NCBI RefSeq assembly: GCF_012927165.1
Contig: NZ_JABBGA010000001.1
Coordinates: forward strand, 372,001 to 436,000
Length of the DNA stretch: 64,000 nucleotides
Direction: 5' to 3'
Source: Zoogloea dura
GTDB taxonomy: Bacteria; Pseudomonadota; Gammaproteobacteria; Burkholderiales; Rhodocyclaceae
Shown here: positions 35,949-45,153 of the stretch, in pieces
Layout: every line of letters begins with the position of its first letter
Numbering within the stretch: the stretch's first letter is position 1
Made by a program: the position numbers and the translations under genes
The notes under the pieces: generated by a model
Told to the model about the DNA's origin: nothing
Seen by the model: the letters and a program-made list of their open reading frames with translations, nothing else
Database searches by the model: none

Positions 35949-37100
35949 ATGACAGCCGGCCACGTCCTCCCCGAAAAAGTCCGCAAGGGCGACCCCAAGC
36001 GGGATCGCGGCAACCGCACGGGCTTTTCCACCGGCGCCAACTCCGCTGCCGCCGCAGCCGCCGCCACCCTCGGGCTGGTGCACGGGCGGGTGCCGGAGGC
36101 GATCGAGTGCGTGCTGCCCAACACCCAGCGGGTGCGCTTCTCCATCACCGACGGGTGGACCGACGGCCTGCGGGCCCGGGCGGTCAGCATCAAGGACGCC
36201 GGTGACGACCCCGACGCCACCAACGGCGCCCATCTCACCGCCGAGGTCGAGCGCCTGCCCGGCGCCGCTGGCGAGATCGTGCTGCGCGGCGGCCCCGGCG
36301 TGGGTGTGGTGACCAAGTCCGGGCTGGGCCTGGAGGTCGGCGGCCCAGCCATCAACCCGGTGCCCCGCCGCAACATCGCCGACAACGTGCGGGCCGCCGG
36401 CGCCCCCATCCTGGCCGCCGGCGACGGCCTCGCCGTGACCATCTCGGTACCGGGTGGCGAGGTGATGGCCACCAAGACCCTCAACGCCCGGCTTGGCATC
36501 CTGGGGGGGATCTCCATCCTCGGCACCACCGGCATCGTGCGGCCCTACTCCACCGCGGCCTTCCGGGCCAGCGTGGTGCAGGCCGTCGACGTGGCCGCGA
36601 ACCAGGGCCAGACCAGCGTCGTGTTCACCACCGGCGGGCGCACCGAGAAGTGCGCCATGCGCTGCTTTCCGGAGCTGGACGAAGCCTGCTTCGTGCAGAT
36701 GGGCGACTTCGTCAAGGCCGCCTTCCAGACCGCGGTGAAGCAGGGCATGCAGCACATCATCGTCGGCGCCATGGTCGGCAAGCTCACCAAGATCGCCCAG
36801 GGCCTGTCGGTCACCCACGCCTGGCGCGAGGAGGTGGACCGGGAGCTGATCGCCGCCGCCGCCGCCGAGGTGGGCGCGCCGCCCGACCTGGTGGACGAGA
36901 TCCGCGCCGCCGAGACCGCCCGTTTCGCCGCCGAACGCCTGGCCGAGCTGGACCTCGCCGTGGCCTTCCACCGGGCCCTCGCCGCCCGCGCCATCCACAG
37001 CCTGCGCCAGCGCTACCCCGGCCCCCACCGCCTCACCGTGCTCGCCTGCAATTTCGAGGGCGTGCCCATCGTCACCCTGGAAGAACATGAACTCGCCTGA
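35949..37100 (+). CDS. cbiD: cobalt-precorrin-5B (C1)-methyltransferase
   Basis: Predicted 383 residues, CbiD, the C1-methyltransferase unique to the cobalt-early pathway. It has the family N-terminus FSTGANSAAAAAA, NMGNTLKYSPI-like TNGAHLTAEVERL, PRRNIADNVRAAG and the C-terminal GMQHIIVGAMVGKLTKIAQG. Its last 14 bases overlap cobL. It marks this as the anaerobic branch of B12 synthesis. Confidence 0.94.
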   Translation: MTAGHVLPEKVRKGDPKRDRGNRTGFSTGANSAAAAAAATLGLVHGRVPEAIECVLPNTQRVRFSITDGWTDGLRARAVSIKDAGDDPDATNGAHLTAEVERLPGAAGEIVLRGGPGVGVVTKSGLGLEVGGPAINPVPRRNIADNVRAAGAPILAAGDGLAVTISVPGGEVMATKTLNARLGILGGISILGTTGIVRPYSTAAFRASVVQAVDVAANQGQTSVVFTTGGRTEKCAMRCFPELDEACFVQMGDFVKAAFQTAVKQGMQHIIVGAMVGKLTKIAQGLSVTHAWREEVDRELIAAAAAEVGAPPDLVDEIRAAETARFAAERLAELDLAVAFHRALAARAIHSLRQRYPGPHRLTVLACNFEGVPIVTLEEHELA

Positions 37101-38400
37101 ACCCTGCCGCCTGATCGGCATCCTCGACGACGGCTGGGCCGGCCTGGGCGATCTGGCCCGCGCCCACCTGATTGAATGTGACCTGTTAATCGGCGCCCGC
37201 CGCACGCTTGAACTCGTTGCCCTCCGCCTCCCCTCCCGGGTGGAACAACGGGCGATGGACGGCCTTCTCGGCCGTGTCCCCGAGTGGGTCCGTGCGGCGC
37301 GGGGCGCCGGCCAGCGCTGCGTCGTGCTGGCCACCGGCGACCCCCTGTGCCACGGCATCGGTGCCTTCCTGATCGATAAACTCGGCGCCGGCCAGGTGGA
37401 GGTGCTGCCTGCCGTGTCCACCCTGCAGTTGGCCTTCGCCCGCCTCGGCAAGCCCTGGCAGGCGGCGCGTATCGTCTCGGTGCACAGCCGTGACGCAGGC
37501 GAATGGCAGCCCGGCGCCGGGCCCGACCACGGGCTCTACCCCCTGCTGCAGGCCGCCGCAGAAGCCACCACCGCTGCGCCGCTGATGGGGGTGTTCACCA
37601 GTCCCGCCAACAACCCGGCGCGCATCGCCCGCGCCCTGATCGCGGCGGGTTACGGCGAGGACTTCCGCCTGTCCGTGGCGGCCTGCCTGGAGCTGCCGGA
37701 GGAGTCGGTGCACGCGGACCTGAGCCTCGCCGACGCCGCCGCCCGCGAATTCGCCGATCCCAACATCGTCGTGCTGGAGCGCTGCGGCCCGCCGGACAGC
37801 CGGCCGCGCTTCGGTTTCGATGACGCCGACTTCGTGCAGCGCACCCCCGAGAAGGGCCTCATCACCAAGCAGGAAGCCCGTGCCGTGTCCCTGGCCCGCC
37901 TCGGCCTGCGCAGTGACAGCGTGGTCTGGGACATCGGCGCCGGCTCCGGCTCGGTGGGGCTGGAAGCCGCCCGCCTGGCCCCCCGCGGGCATGTCTGGGC
38001 GATCGAGAAGAACCCCGGCGACGCCGCCAATGCGCGCGAGAACGCTCGCCGCTTCAGGGCCCACAACTACAGCCTCAGTGAAGGCAAGGCGCCGGAAGGC
38101 CTCGACGCCTGGCCCGACCCGGATGCCGTCTTCATCGGCGGCTCCGGCGGCGAGCTGGCCGAACTGATCCGCCTGGTGCTGGCCCGCCTGCGCCCGGGCG
38201 GCCGCCTGGTGATGAACTTCGTGACCCTGGAGAACCTGGCCACCGCCACCACCACGCTGACTGAAGCCGGCGCCAGCTGGGACGTGATCCAGCTCCAGGC
38301 CGCGCGCAGCCAGCCCATCCTCGCCATGCACCGCCTCGCCGCCCAGAACCCGGTGTGGATCGTCTCCGCGGCAAGCCCGGCTCAAACCCAATCCATCTGA
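37087..38400 (+). CDS. cobL: precorrin-6Y C5,15-methyltransferase (decarboxylating), CbiE-CbiT fusion
   Basis: Predicted 437 residues. The N-terminal ~210 residues are a CbiE-type methylase (tetrapyrrole methylase fold, VVLATGDPLCHGIGAFL), and the C-terminal ~200 a CbiT-type methyltransferase (VVWDIGAGSGSVGLEAARL, SAM loop). The fusion methylates C5 and C15 and decarboxylates the C12 side chain. It overlaps cbiD by 14 bases and abuts cobI (stop 38400, start 38401). Confidence 0.93.
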   Translation: MNSPEPCRLIGILDDGWAGLGDLARAHLIECDLLIGARRTLELVALRLPSRVEQRAMDGLLGRVPEWVRAARGAGQRCVVLATGDPLCHGIGAFLIDKLGAGQVEVLPAVSTLQLAFARLGKPWQAARIVSVHSRDAGEWQPGAGPDHGLYPLLQAAAEATTAAPLMGVFTSPANNPARIARALIAAGYGEDFRLSVAACLELPEESVHADLSLADAAAREFADPNIVVLERCGPPDSRPRFGFDDADFVQRTPEKGLITKQEARAVSLARLGLRSDSVVWDIGAGSGSVGLEAARLAPRGHVWAIEKNPGDAANARENARRFRAHNYSLSEGKAPEGLDAWPDPDAVFIGGSGGELAELIRLVLARLRPGGRLVMNFVTLENLATATTTLTEAGASWDVIQLQAARSQPILAMHRLAAQNPVWIVSAASPAQTQSI

Positions 38401-39177
38401 ATGATGAGCACGATGACCCCCCGTCCTCCCGGGCGCCTGATCGGCGCCTCCCTCGGCCCCGGCGATCCGGCGCTGATCACCCGCCGGGCCTGGGATGCCC
38501 TGCAGTCCGGAGCCCGCTGGCTCTACCCGGTCAAAAAGGCCGAGTCGGCGTCCTACGCCCTCGGCATCGTCGAGCGGGGCGGCCTGCACGTGCCCGCTGA
38601 CGCGGAAGCCCTGGTCTTCCCGATGACCCGCGACCCGGTCGCCCTGGCCCGGGCCTGGTCGCGTGCCGCCACCCGCACGGTCGAGCTGCTGCGGGAAGGC
38701 CGCGACCTGGTGTTCCTGGTGGAAGGAGACGCCTCCACCTTCGCCACCTTCGGCCACCTGGCCCGGGTGGTGCGGGAGCTAGCCCCCGAGGTCGAGGTGG
38801 ACACCATCCCCGGCGTCAGCGCCTTCGCCGCCGCGGCCGCCATCACCGCCACCCCGCTGGCCGAAGAGGACGAGACCTTCGCGGTGATCCCGGCCGCCTA
38901 CGGTATCGAGGTGATCGCCCGCCTGATCGACGACTTCGACACCCTGGTGCTGCTCAAGGTCAAACCGCTGCTCGACGAGCTGATCGAGCTGCTGCGCCAG
39001 CGCGGCCTGTTGCAGCACGCCTGCTTCATCGAGAAGGTCGGCGCCCCCGAGGAACGCATCGTCCATGACGTGGCCGGCCTGGCCGGCGAGAAGGTCAATT
39101 ACCTGTCCCTGCTGCTGGTCCGCAACCCGGAGCGCGTACGTGGCGAGCTGCGCCGTGGCTGCAGGAAGCGGCTGTAA
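38401..39177 (+). CDS. cobI: precorrin-2 C20-methyltransferase
   Basis: Predicted 258 residues, a tetrapyrrole methylase adding the C20 methyl (CbiL in the anaerobic route). Motifs: LIGASLGPGDPALITRRA, LVFLVEGDASTFATFGHL and VDTIPGVSAFAAAAA. Starts at 38401, 38404 or 38413 are possible. The palindromic repeat begins 78 bases after its stop. Confidence 0.93.
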   Translation: MMSTMTPRPPGRLIGASLGPGDPALITRRAWDALQSGARWLYPVKKAESASYALGIVERGGLHVPADAEALVFPMTRDPVALARAWSRAATRTVELLREGRDLVFLVEGDASTFATFGHLARVVRELAPEVEVDTIPGVSAFAAAAAITATPLAEEDETFAVIPAAYGIEVIARLIDDFDTLVLLKVKPLLDELIELLRQRGLLQHACFIEKVGAPEERIVHDVAGLAGEKVNYLSLLLVRNPERVRGELRRGCRKRL

Positions 39178-39254
39178 GCGCGCTATGGGGACGTGCAAGG
39201 GCGGCTTCAGCCGCCCGCGGGTGTCAGATCAAAGCTGGTGTGCCTCTACTGGGC

Positions 39255-39849
39255 GGCTTTCCGTTTTTCAGCGTTGGATTGGCCGGGAGTTCGCCCCGGC
39301 GGGCGACCTCCTTTCTTGCTTCGCCAAGAAAGGAGGCAAAGAAGGCGACCCGCCTCCCCGGTCGTCCGCTGCGCGGACGACTCCCCTGCGCTGCTCACGC
39401 CAGGCGGCCGGCGCGGAACTCGCCCTTCGGGCTCAAACAGCCGCGCCGGACTACCCCGCCTGCCGTTCCGCTGCTCGGCGGGTCGGAACGGGCTTTTCGC
39501 AAACACCGCGCGTTTGCTGAAGCAGGGCGTGATGATCAACGCACAAGCAGAACCCCAGCGTCTCGCATCCACCGGTCTTTCCGTAGAGGCTTGGTGCTTG
39601 CTGAAAGCCCGTTCTGACCCGCCGAGCAGCACAGCAGCGGGCGGGGCTTTCCGGCGCGGCTGTCTGAGGAGGCGTAGCCGACGAGTTCCGCGCCGGCCGC
39701 CCGATGCGAGCAGCGCAGGGGAGTCGTTCGCAACGCGAACGACCGGGGAGGCGGGTCGCCTTTCTTGCTTACTTCTTTGGCGAAGCAAAGAAGTGAGTCG
39801 CCCGCCGGGGCGAAATCCCGGCCAATTCAACGCGGAAAAAGGGAAAACC
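39255..39849. repeat. ~0.6 kb palindromic intergenic repeat, copy 2 (inside the cob operon)
   Basis: Ends GGCTTTCCG (39255) and near-complementary GGAAAACC (39841-39848). Long complementary arms as in copy 1; the left arm matches the right arm of copy 1 and the centre matches the reverse complement of copy 1's centre, so this copy is inverted relative to copy 1. It separates cobI from cbiG without visible loss of either. No credible gene in 39178-39922. Confidence 0.9.
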
Positions 39850-39922
39850 GACCAGACAAAAGGCACAAACAGCGGGCTGAAGCCACCCCTACAACACCCT
39901 CCATATCACCCATCACACCCCC

Positions 39923-40693
39923 ATGACCCAGCACCTGCCCTTTCCCTCCGAACGCATCGCCGTGGTGTCGATCACCCGCCACGGCATCGCCCTGGCCGGC
40001 CACGTCATTGCGGCCCTGCCCGGCGCCCGGCTGTTTGCGCCGGAGAAGTTCGCCGCTGAGGCCGAGGCCGCAGCACCCGGCGCCAACGCCTGCTACGCAG
40101 GCAAGACGGCCGAGCAGATCCCCATCCTGTTCTCCAACTTCGATGGCATCGTCGCCATCGTCTCCCTCGGGGCGATGGTGCGGCTGGTGGCGCCCTACCT
40201 GGCGCGCAAGGAGTCCGACCCCGGCGTGGTGGTGATCGACGAGGCCGGGCGCTTCGTGATCCCCATGCTGTCCGGCCACCTGGGCGGCGCCAACGCCCTG
40301 GCCGGCGTGCTGGCCGGGGCCCTCGACGCCACCGCGGTGCTCACCACCGCCTCCGATGCCCGCCAGACCCTGGCGGTGGACCTGCTCGGCCGCGAGCTGG
40401 GGTGGACCTTCGAGGCCAGCCACGACGAGATCGTGCGGGCCAGCGCCGCCGTGGTGAACGACGAGCCGGTGGCCCTCGTGCAGGAAGCCGGCAGCCCCGA
40501 CTGGTGGGCCCGCCATGCCAACGGCCGCAATGGCCCGCTGCCGGGCAATCTGTTCCCCTTCTCGCGCCTCGAGGACGTGGAACCGGAGCGCTTCGGCGCC
40601 GTGCTGTGGATCAGCCACCGGGATCTGCCCGCCGCCCTGGCCCCACGCCTGGCCGGCAAACGGGTGATCTACCGGCCGCCGGTGAGCCCATGA
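39923..40693 (+). CDS. cbiG: cobalt-precorrin-5A hydrolase, N-terminal and central parts
   Basis: Predicted 256 residues. CbiG opens the ring-contraction lactone and releases acetaldehyde from cobalt-precorrin-5A. Residues ~8-245 carry the CbiG N and mid domains (VSITRHGIALAGHV, GIVAIVSLGAMVRL, VIPMLSGHLGGANALA). The C-terminal CobE-like domain found in full-length CbiG is in the next gene, which overlaps by 4 bases, so the protein is split. The ATG at 39923 is the first after the repeat. Confidence 0.9.
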   Translation: MTQHLPFPSERIAVVSITRHGIALAGHVIAALPGARLFAPEKFAAEAEAAAPGANACYAGKTAEQIPILFSNFDGIVAIVSLGAMVRLVAPYLARKESDPGVVVIDEAGRFVIPMLSGHLGGANALAGVLAGALDATAVLTTASDARQTLAVDLLGRELGWTFEASHDEIVRASAAVVNDEPVALVQEAGSPDWWARHANGRNGPLPGNLFPFSRLEDVEPERFGAVLWISHRDLPAALAPRLAGKRVIYRPPVSP

Positions 40694-41160
40694 GCGCAGC
40701 CCGGCCGCCCGAAGGCGCTCGCACCGAGGCCCGCCAGGGCGGAGGTCATCCATTCAGCAGCGTCGGGCCCATCGCCCTCGGCATCGGCTGCGACCGGGGC
40801 ACGCCGGCGTCCACCCTGGCCTGGGCCGTGGTGGATGCCCTGGCGGCGTGCCAGGCCAGCCTGACGGACGTTGTCGCGGTGGCCAGCATCGACCTGAAGG
40901 CCGATGAACCGGGGCTGCACGCCCTGGCCCGCTGGCAGGGCTGGACGATCCGCTTCTACCCGGCTGCCGAGCTGGCGGAGGTGCCCGTCCCGCACCCCTC
41001 CGAAACCGTCCGCAAGTACACCGGCACGCCTTCGGTCTCCGAAGCCGCCGCCCTGCTCGCGGCCGGCACCGACATGAGCGGCTTACTGCTCGAAAAACAC
41101 AAATACCGTGGCCCCGACGGGCGCCATGCCACTGTTTCGATTGCGAGGATTCCCCGATGA
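40690..41160 (+). CDS. cobE: CobE/CbiG C-terminal domain protein
   Basis: Predicted 156 residues that match the CobE/CbiG C-terminal domain: GIGCDRGTPASTLA, VASIDLKADEPGLHALA, VPHPSETVRKYTGTPSVSEAAAL. Overlaps cbiG by ATGA, consistent with a split CbiG. The first ~25 residues are non-conserved and possibly disordered. Its stop overlaps the cobJ start. Confidence 0.88.
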   Translation: MSAARPPEGARTEARQGGGHPFSSVGPIALGIGCDRGTPASTLAWAVVDALAACQASLTDVVAVASIDLKADEPGLHALARWQGWTIRFYPAAELAEVPVPHPSETVRKYTGTPSVSEAAALLAAGTDMSGLLLEKHKYRGPDGRHATVSIARIPR

Positions 41161-42155
41161 ACGACATCACCACTCCCACTTCCACCCCGGGTCGCATCAT
41201 GCTGGTCGGCCTTGGGCCGGGCAGCCACGCGCACCTGTCGGCCCGCGCCCGCGCCGCCATCGCCGAAGCCGACACGGTGATCGGCTACGTCACCTACATC
41301 CGCCTGGTGGCCGACCTGCTGGAGGGCAAGGAGGTCATCCGCAAGTCCATGACCGAGGAGCTCGACCGGGCCGTGGAGGCCTTCGAGCGCGCCCGTCAGG
41401 GCAAGCGGGTGGCCCTCATCTCCTCCGGCGACGCCGGCGTGTACGGCATGGCCGGGCCGACCTTCGAGGTGCTGTTCCAGGCCGGCTGGACGCCGGAGTC
41501 GGACATCGAGGTCGAGATCATCCCCGGCGCCTCGGCGATCAACACCTGCGCCGCGCTGGTCGGCGCGCCGCTGACCCACGACTTCTGCGCCATCTCCCTG
41601 TCGGACCTGCTGACCCCCTGGCCGGTCATCGCCCGCCGCCTGGAGGCGGTGGCCTTCTCCGACTTCGTGGTGGCCTTGTACAACCCCAAGAGCGGCCGCC
41701 GCACCCGCCAGATCGTCGAGGCGCGCCGCCTGTTCCTGCGCCACCGCAGCCCGGACACCCCGGTGGCCATCGTCAAGTCGGCCTACCGGCCCAAGCAGCG
41801 GATCGAATTCACCACCCTCGAGAAGATGACCGAGTGCGACATCGGCATGCTGTCCACGGTGCTGATCGGCAACTCCAGCACCTTCATCCGCCACGGCCTG
41901 ATGGTCACGCCGCGGGGCTACGCCAACAAGTACGACGTGGACAGCGGCACGGCGCACGAGGGCGAGAAGCCCGGCCGCTCCCTGAGCAGCGGCCTCACCG
42001 GCTGGCTGGCCGGGATCCATGCCAGCGGGCTCGGCGCGGCCGAGCTGGCACGCATCCACCGCCTGCCCGAGGACTACATCGCCGCCCTGCTGGCCGAGCC
42101 CCTCGAATCCCCCGAGCCGCTGTCCGAAGCCGCCGGCGAGGAGGCCGGGGCATGA
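41157..42155 (+). CDS. cobJ: precorrin-3B C17-methyltransferase
   Basis: Predicted 332 residues. The methylase core spans ~13-260 (VGLGPGSHAHLSARARAAI, SSGDAGVYGMAGPTFEVL, IPGASAINTCAALVGAPLTHDF). It performs ring contraction with C17 methylation (CbiH in the anaerobic route). About 60-70 residues beyond the usual end form a C-terminal extension of unknown role. It is coupled to the ferredoxin gene (ATGA overlap). Confidence 0.93.
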   Translation: MNDITTPTSTPGRIMLVGLGPGSHAHLSARARAAIAEADTVIGYVTYIRLVADLLEGKEVIRKSMTEELDRAVEAFERARQGKRVALISSGDAGVYGMAGPTFEVLFQAGWTPESDIEVEIIPGASAINTCAALVGAPLTHDFCAISLSDLLTPWPVIARRLEAVAFSDFVVALYNPKSGRRTRQIVEARRLFLRHRSPDTPVAIVKSAYRPKQRIEFTTLEKMTECDIGMLSTVLIGNSSTFIRHGLMVTPRGYANKYDVDSGTAHEGEKPGRSLSSGLTGWLAGIHASGLGAAELARIHRLPEDYIAALLAEPLESPEPLSEAAGEEAGA

Positions 42156-42511
42156 GCGAAGCGATCAAGCCGAAGATCGCCGGCTACCACCGCCACCTGC
42201 TGCTGTGCACCGGCCCCCGCTGCGCCGCCGACGGCGCCGCCCAGGCGCTCTTCGACAGCCTCGGCGCAAAGTTCAAGGCAGCCGGGCTGGACAGCGGCGA
42301 GCTGCGCGTCAAGCGCACCCGCGCAGCCTGTTTCGCGGCCTGCAAGGGCGGACCGATCCTGTGCGTCCAGCCGGACGGCACCTGGTACTACGGGGTCACC
42401 GACGCCGTGATGGACCGCATCGTCAGCGAGCACCTGGTCGGCGGCCAGCCGGTCAGCGATCACGTATTCCACCAGGCCACGGCCTGCCCTACATCCACCG
42501 CATCCGAGTAA
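42152..42511 (+). CDS. thioredoxin-like [2Fe-2S] ferredoxin
   Basis: Predicted 119 residues. Cysteines Cys19 and Cys24 (CTGPRC) plus the pair in RAACFAACKGGPILC fit a thioredoxin-fold [2Fe-2S] ferredoxin like those found in some cob operons (CbiW-like). It could supply electrons for cobalt reduction or ring contraction, but this is inference. It overlaps cobJ by 4 bases, and the receptor gene begins 4 bases after its stop. Confidence 0.8.
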   Translation: MSEAIKPKIAGYHRHLLLCTGPRCAADGAAQALFDSLGAKFKAAGLDSGELRVKRTRAACFAACKGGPILCVQPDGTWYYGVTDAVMDRIVSEHLVGGQPVSDHVFHQATACPTSTASE

Positions 42512-42514
42512 GCC

Positions 42515-44644
42515 ATGCTGTCACTCACGCGCCCCTTTGCTCTCCGTAATCCCGCCCTCGGCGCGGCCCTGCTCTTTGCCTTCGCGACGCCGGCCGCCCA
42601 CGCCGCCGGCATCCCGACCCTGCAGGAAGTCACCGTCAGCACCCGCAACACCGACCTGATCGGCGTCGCCGACAGCGCCAGCGAAGGCACCGTCACCGCC
42701 CGCCAGCTGGCCAGCCGCCCCCTGCTGCGACCCGCCGAGGTGCTGGAGGTGGTGCCCGGCCTGATCGTCACCCAGCACTCCGGCGACGGCAAGGCCAACC
42801 AGTACTTCCTGCGCGGCTTCAACCTCGACCACGGCAGCGACTTCGCCACCCGGGTGATGGGCATGCCGATCAACATGGTGTCCCACGCCCATGGCCAGGG
42901 CTACATGGACCTGAACTTCCTGATCCCCGAGCTGGTGGGCAGCGTGAAGTACCGCAAGGGCGTGTACGAAGCCGAGGACGGCGACTTCGCCACCAGCGGC
43001 AGCGCCCGCATCGACTACCAGCGCCGCCTCGCCGCGCCCTTCGTGGACCTGTCCATCGGCCAGCACAACTACCGCCGCCTGCTCAGCGCCGGCAGCACCC
43101 GCCTCGACAACGGCTTCGACCTGCTGGCCGGCATCGAACTGGCCGGCAACGACGGCCCCTGGGACCAGCCCGAGAAGCTGAAGAAGCGCAACGCGGTGTT
43201 CCGCCTGTCGTCCGGCACTGCCGCCGACGGCTTTGCGCTGACCGCGATGCTCTACAAGGCCGACTGGACCGCCTCGGAGCACGTCCCCGAGCGGGCCATC
43301 CGCAGCGGCGAGATCGGCCGCTACGGCACCCTCGTCCCCAACGACGGCGGCCAGACCCACCGCTACAGCCTGTCCGGCGAATGGGCCCGCAGCGGCGAGC
43401 GGGACGCCACCCGGGCCAGCGTCTACGTGGTGGATTACGGCCTCAACCTGTTCTCGGCCCCCTCCGGCTACATCGGCGGCTTGCAGGGCGACCAGCACGA
43501 ACAGGCCGACGAACGCCTGCTGTGGGGCGGTGAAGCCCGCCAGAGCTGGTTCCTCGGCCCCGAATGGAAGGACTCGGAAGTCAGCGTCGGCGCCCAGCTG
43601 CGCCAGGACCGCATCGGCAAGGTCGGGCTGTACACCACCGAAAACCGCCAGCGCAGCGCCACCGTGCGCGAGGACCGCATCACCGAGACCGCCTACGCCC
43701 TGTTCGCCGACGCGCGCACCCAATGGACCCCGTGGCTGCGCACCAGCCTCGGCGCCCGTTACGACGAGATCCATGCCGACGCCACGGCCCGCGGCGGTGT
43801 GTACAACATGGACAACGGCGGCAGCGTCCGCGCCCGCCAGACCAGCCCCAAGCTGGGCGCGGTGTTCGGCCCCTTCCCCCTGCTCGGCCCCACCGAGTTC
43901 TACGCCAACTGGGGCCACGGCTTCCACAGCAACGACGCCCGCGGCGCCACCGCCCGCCACAATCCCCAGGACGGCAGCGCCGCCGACCCGGTGCCCTTGA
44001 TCGTCAAGGCCCGCGGCAGCGAGCTGGGCATCCGTACCACCCCCCTGCCCGGCTGGAACTCCAGCCTGTCCATCTGGCGCATGAAGCTGGCCTCCGAGCT
44101 GGTCTTCATCGGCGACGAGGGCATCACCGAACCCAAGGGTGCGTCCCACCGCTACGGCCTGGAGTGGTCCAACTACTTCGTGCCGGCACCAGGCTGGATC
44201 GCCGACCTGGACGTGGCCCTGTCCCGCGCCCGCTTCGACGCCGCCAACCCCGACAACGGCGGCCGCCGGGTCCCCAACGCCATCCCGCTGACCGCCTCGG
44301 CCGGCCTGGGCATGGACAACGGCGGCCCCTGGTTCGGCGGCCTGCGCTGGCGCTACATCGGCGCCTACGATCTGGAGGAGACCGGCGAACAGAAATCCCG
44401 CGCTTTCGGCATGCTCAACCTGAAAGCCGGCTACCGCGTCTCGAAGCAGCTCCAGGTGACTGTGGACGTGCTCAACCTGTTCGACCGCAAGGCCAACGAC
44501 ATCGAGTACTGGGGCGGCGCCTGCACCCGCAGCGAAGCCCTGGCCGGCACCGGCGGCTGCGGCAGCGGCGGCGCCATCGACGGCCGGCTGGTGCACCCGC
44601 TGGAACCGCGCAGCGTAAGGCTGAGCCTGCGCTTCAGCCTATAG
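42515..44644 (+). CDS. TonB-dependent outer-membrane receptor
   Basis: Predicted 709 residues with a signal peptide (cleavage near Ala30), a TonB-box-like LQEVTVST, a plug domain (~40-150, RGFNLDHGSDFATRVMGMPINM) and a 22-strand-type barrel ending in Phe-Ser-Leu. SHAHGQGYMDLN near the end of the plug is His-rich and could bind metal. It is transcribed directly after the ferredoxin in the riboswitch operon, so cobalt or corrinoid import is the likely job; however this receptor subfamily is not BtuB itself. Confidence 0.85.
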   Translation: MLSLTRPFALRNPALGAALLFAFATPAAHAAGIPTLQEVTVSTRNTDLIGVADSASEGTVTARQLASRPLLRPAEVLEVVPGLIVTQHSGDGKANQYFLRGFNLDHGSDFATRVMGMPINMVSHAHGQGYMDLNFLIPELVGSVKYRKGVYEAEDGDFATSGSARIDYQRRLAAPFVDLSIGQHNYRRLLSAGSTRLDNGFDLLAGIELAGNDGPWDQPEKLKKRNAVFRLSSGTAADGFALTAMLYKADWTASEHVPERAIRSGEIGRYGTLVPNDGGQTHRYSLSGEWARSGERDATRASVYVVDYGLNLFSAPSGYIGGLQGDQHEQADERLLWGGEARQSWFLGPEWKDSEVSVGAQLRQDRIGKVGLYTTENRQRSATVREDRITETAYALFADARTQWTPWLRTSLGARYDEIHADATARGGVYNMDNGGSVRARQTSPKLGAVFGPFPLLGPTEFYANWGHGFHSNDARGATARHNPQDGSAADPVPLIVKARGSELGIRTTPLPGWNSSLSIWRMKLASELVFIGDEGITEPKGASHRYGLEWSNYFVPAPGWIADLDVALSRARFDAANPDNGGRRVPNAIPLTASAGLGMDNGGPWFGGLRWRYIGAYDLEETGEQKSRAFGMLNLKAGYRVSKQLQVTVDVLNLFDRKANDIEYWGGACTRSEALAGTGGCGSGGAIDGRLVHPLEPRSVRLSLRFSL

Positions 44645-44664
44645 GGGCGGATTCATCCGACACC

Positions 44665-44938
44665 CGCAAGTTGCCCCTGGAGCCCAGTCATATCGGCTCC
44701 GGGCCCAACCGGTTCGGCTCCGGGGGGAACGTGTTCGGCTCCGGAGGCCAGTGGGTTCCCCTCCGGGCCAAACTTGCTCAGCGCTGAGCCGAACTTGTTT
44801 CCCTCCGGAGGCAGTGGGTTCACCTCCGGACCGAACTTGTTCGGTTCCAAGCCGAACCTGTTTCCCCCCGAGCCCAGTGGGTTCATGTCCGGGCCCAACT
44901 TGTTGCCCTCCGGGGGAGACCGGTTTCCTTCTGAGGGT
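44665..44938. repeat. 21-nt tandem repeat array (~13 degenerate units)
   Basis: Degenerate 21-base units such as AACTTGTTCGGTTCCAAGCCG alternate with AGTGGGTTCACCTCCGGACCG. A 22-base unit at 44749-44770 breaks the phase. Being a multiple of three, the array gives heptapeptide-like translations on both strands, but no start or gene with good signals is visible. Lies right after the TonB receptor stop; the rest of 44645-45153 shows no gene. Confidence 0.85.
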
Positions 44939-45153
44939 AAATTCCTTTACGCGCAGCGAGGCCAGGCAGGCTTTTTTGCCGTACTCCGCGGCTCGTCCAT
45001 GAGCAGCAGCAGCCTCAGCTGAACGATGTTCGGGAGTAGTTCAAGCAACTCGAGGAGCGCCTGTCGCTAGACCGTCCCGTGAATGTGTAACTGGCCGGGG
45101 GGAATGCTGTCCACTTTGGGCCTGCGCTTCAGCCTGTTGGGGGCGGAGCCCTA

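Noticed and set aside
39246-39866. Open frames inside the palindromic repeats (also 17429-17926)
   Set aside because: They translate the repeat arms; similar peptides are common false genes in repeats and lack ribosome binding sites and codon bias.
44653-44898. 82-codon frames in the 21-nt array as a real repeat protein
   Set aside because: Both strands are open because the unit is a multiple of three; no ribosome binding site or signal peptide, and a 22-base unit breaks the frame.
44665-44938. Possible CRISPR array
   Set aside because: Units are contiguous 21-mers with no spacers, and no cas genes are near.
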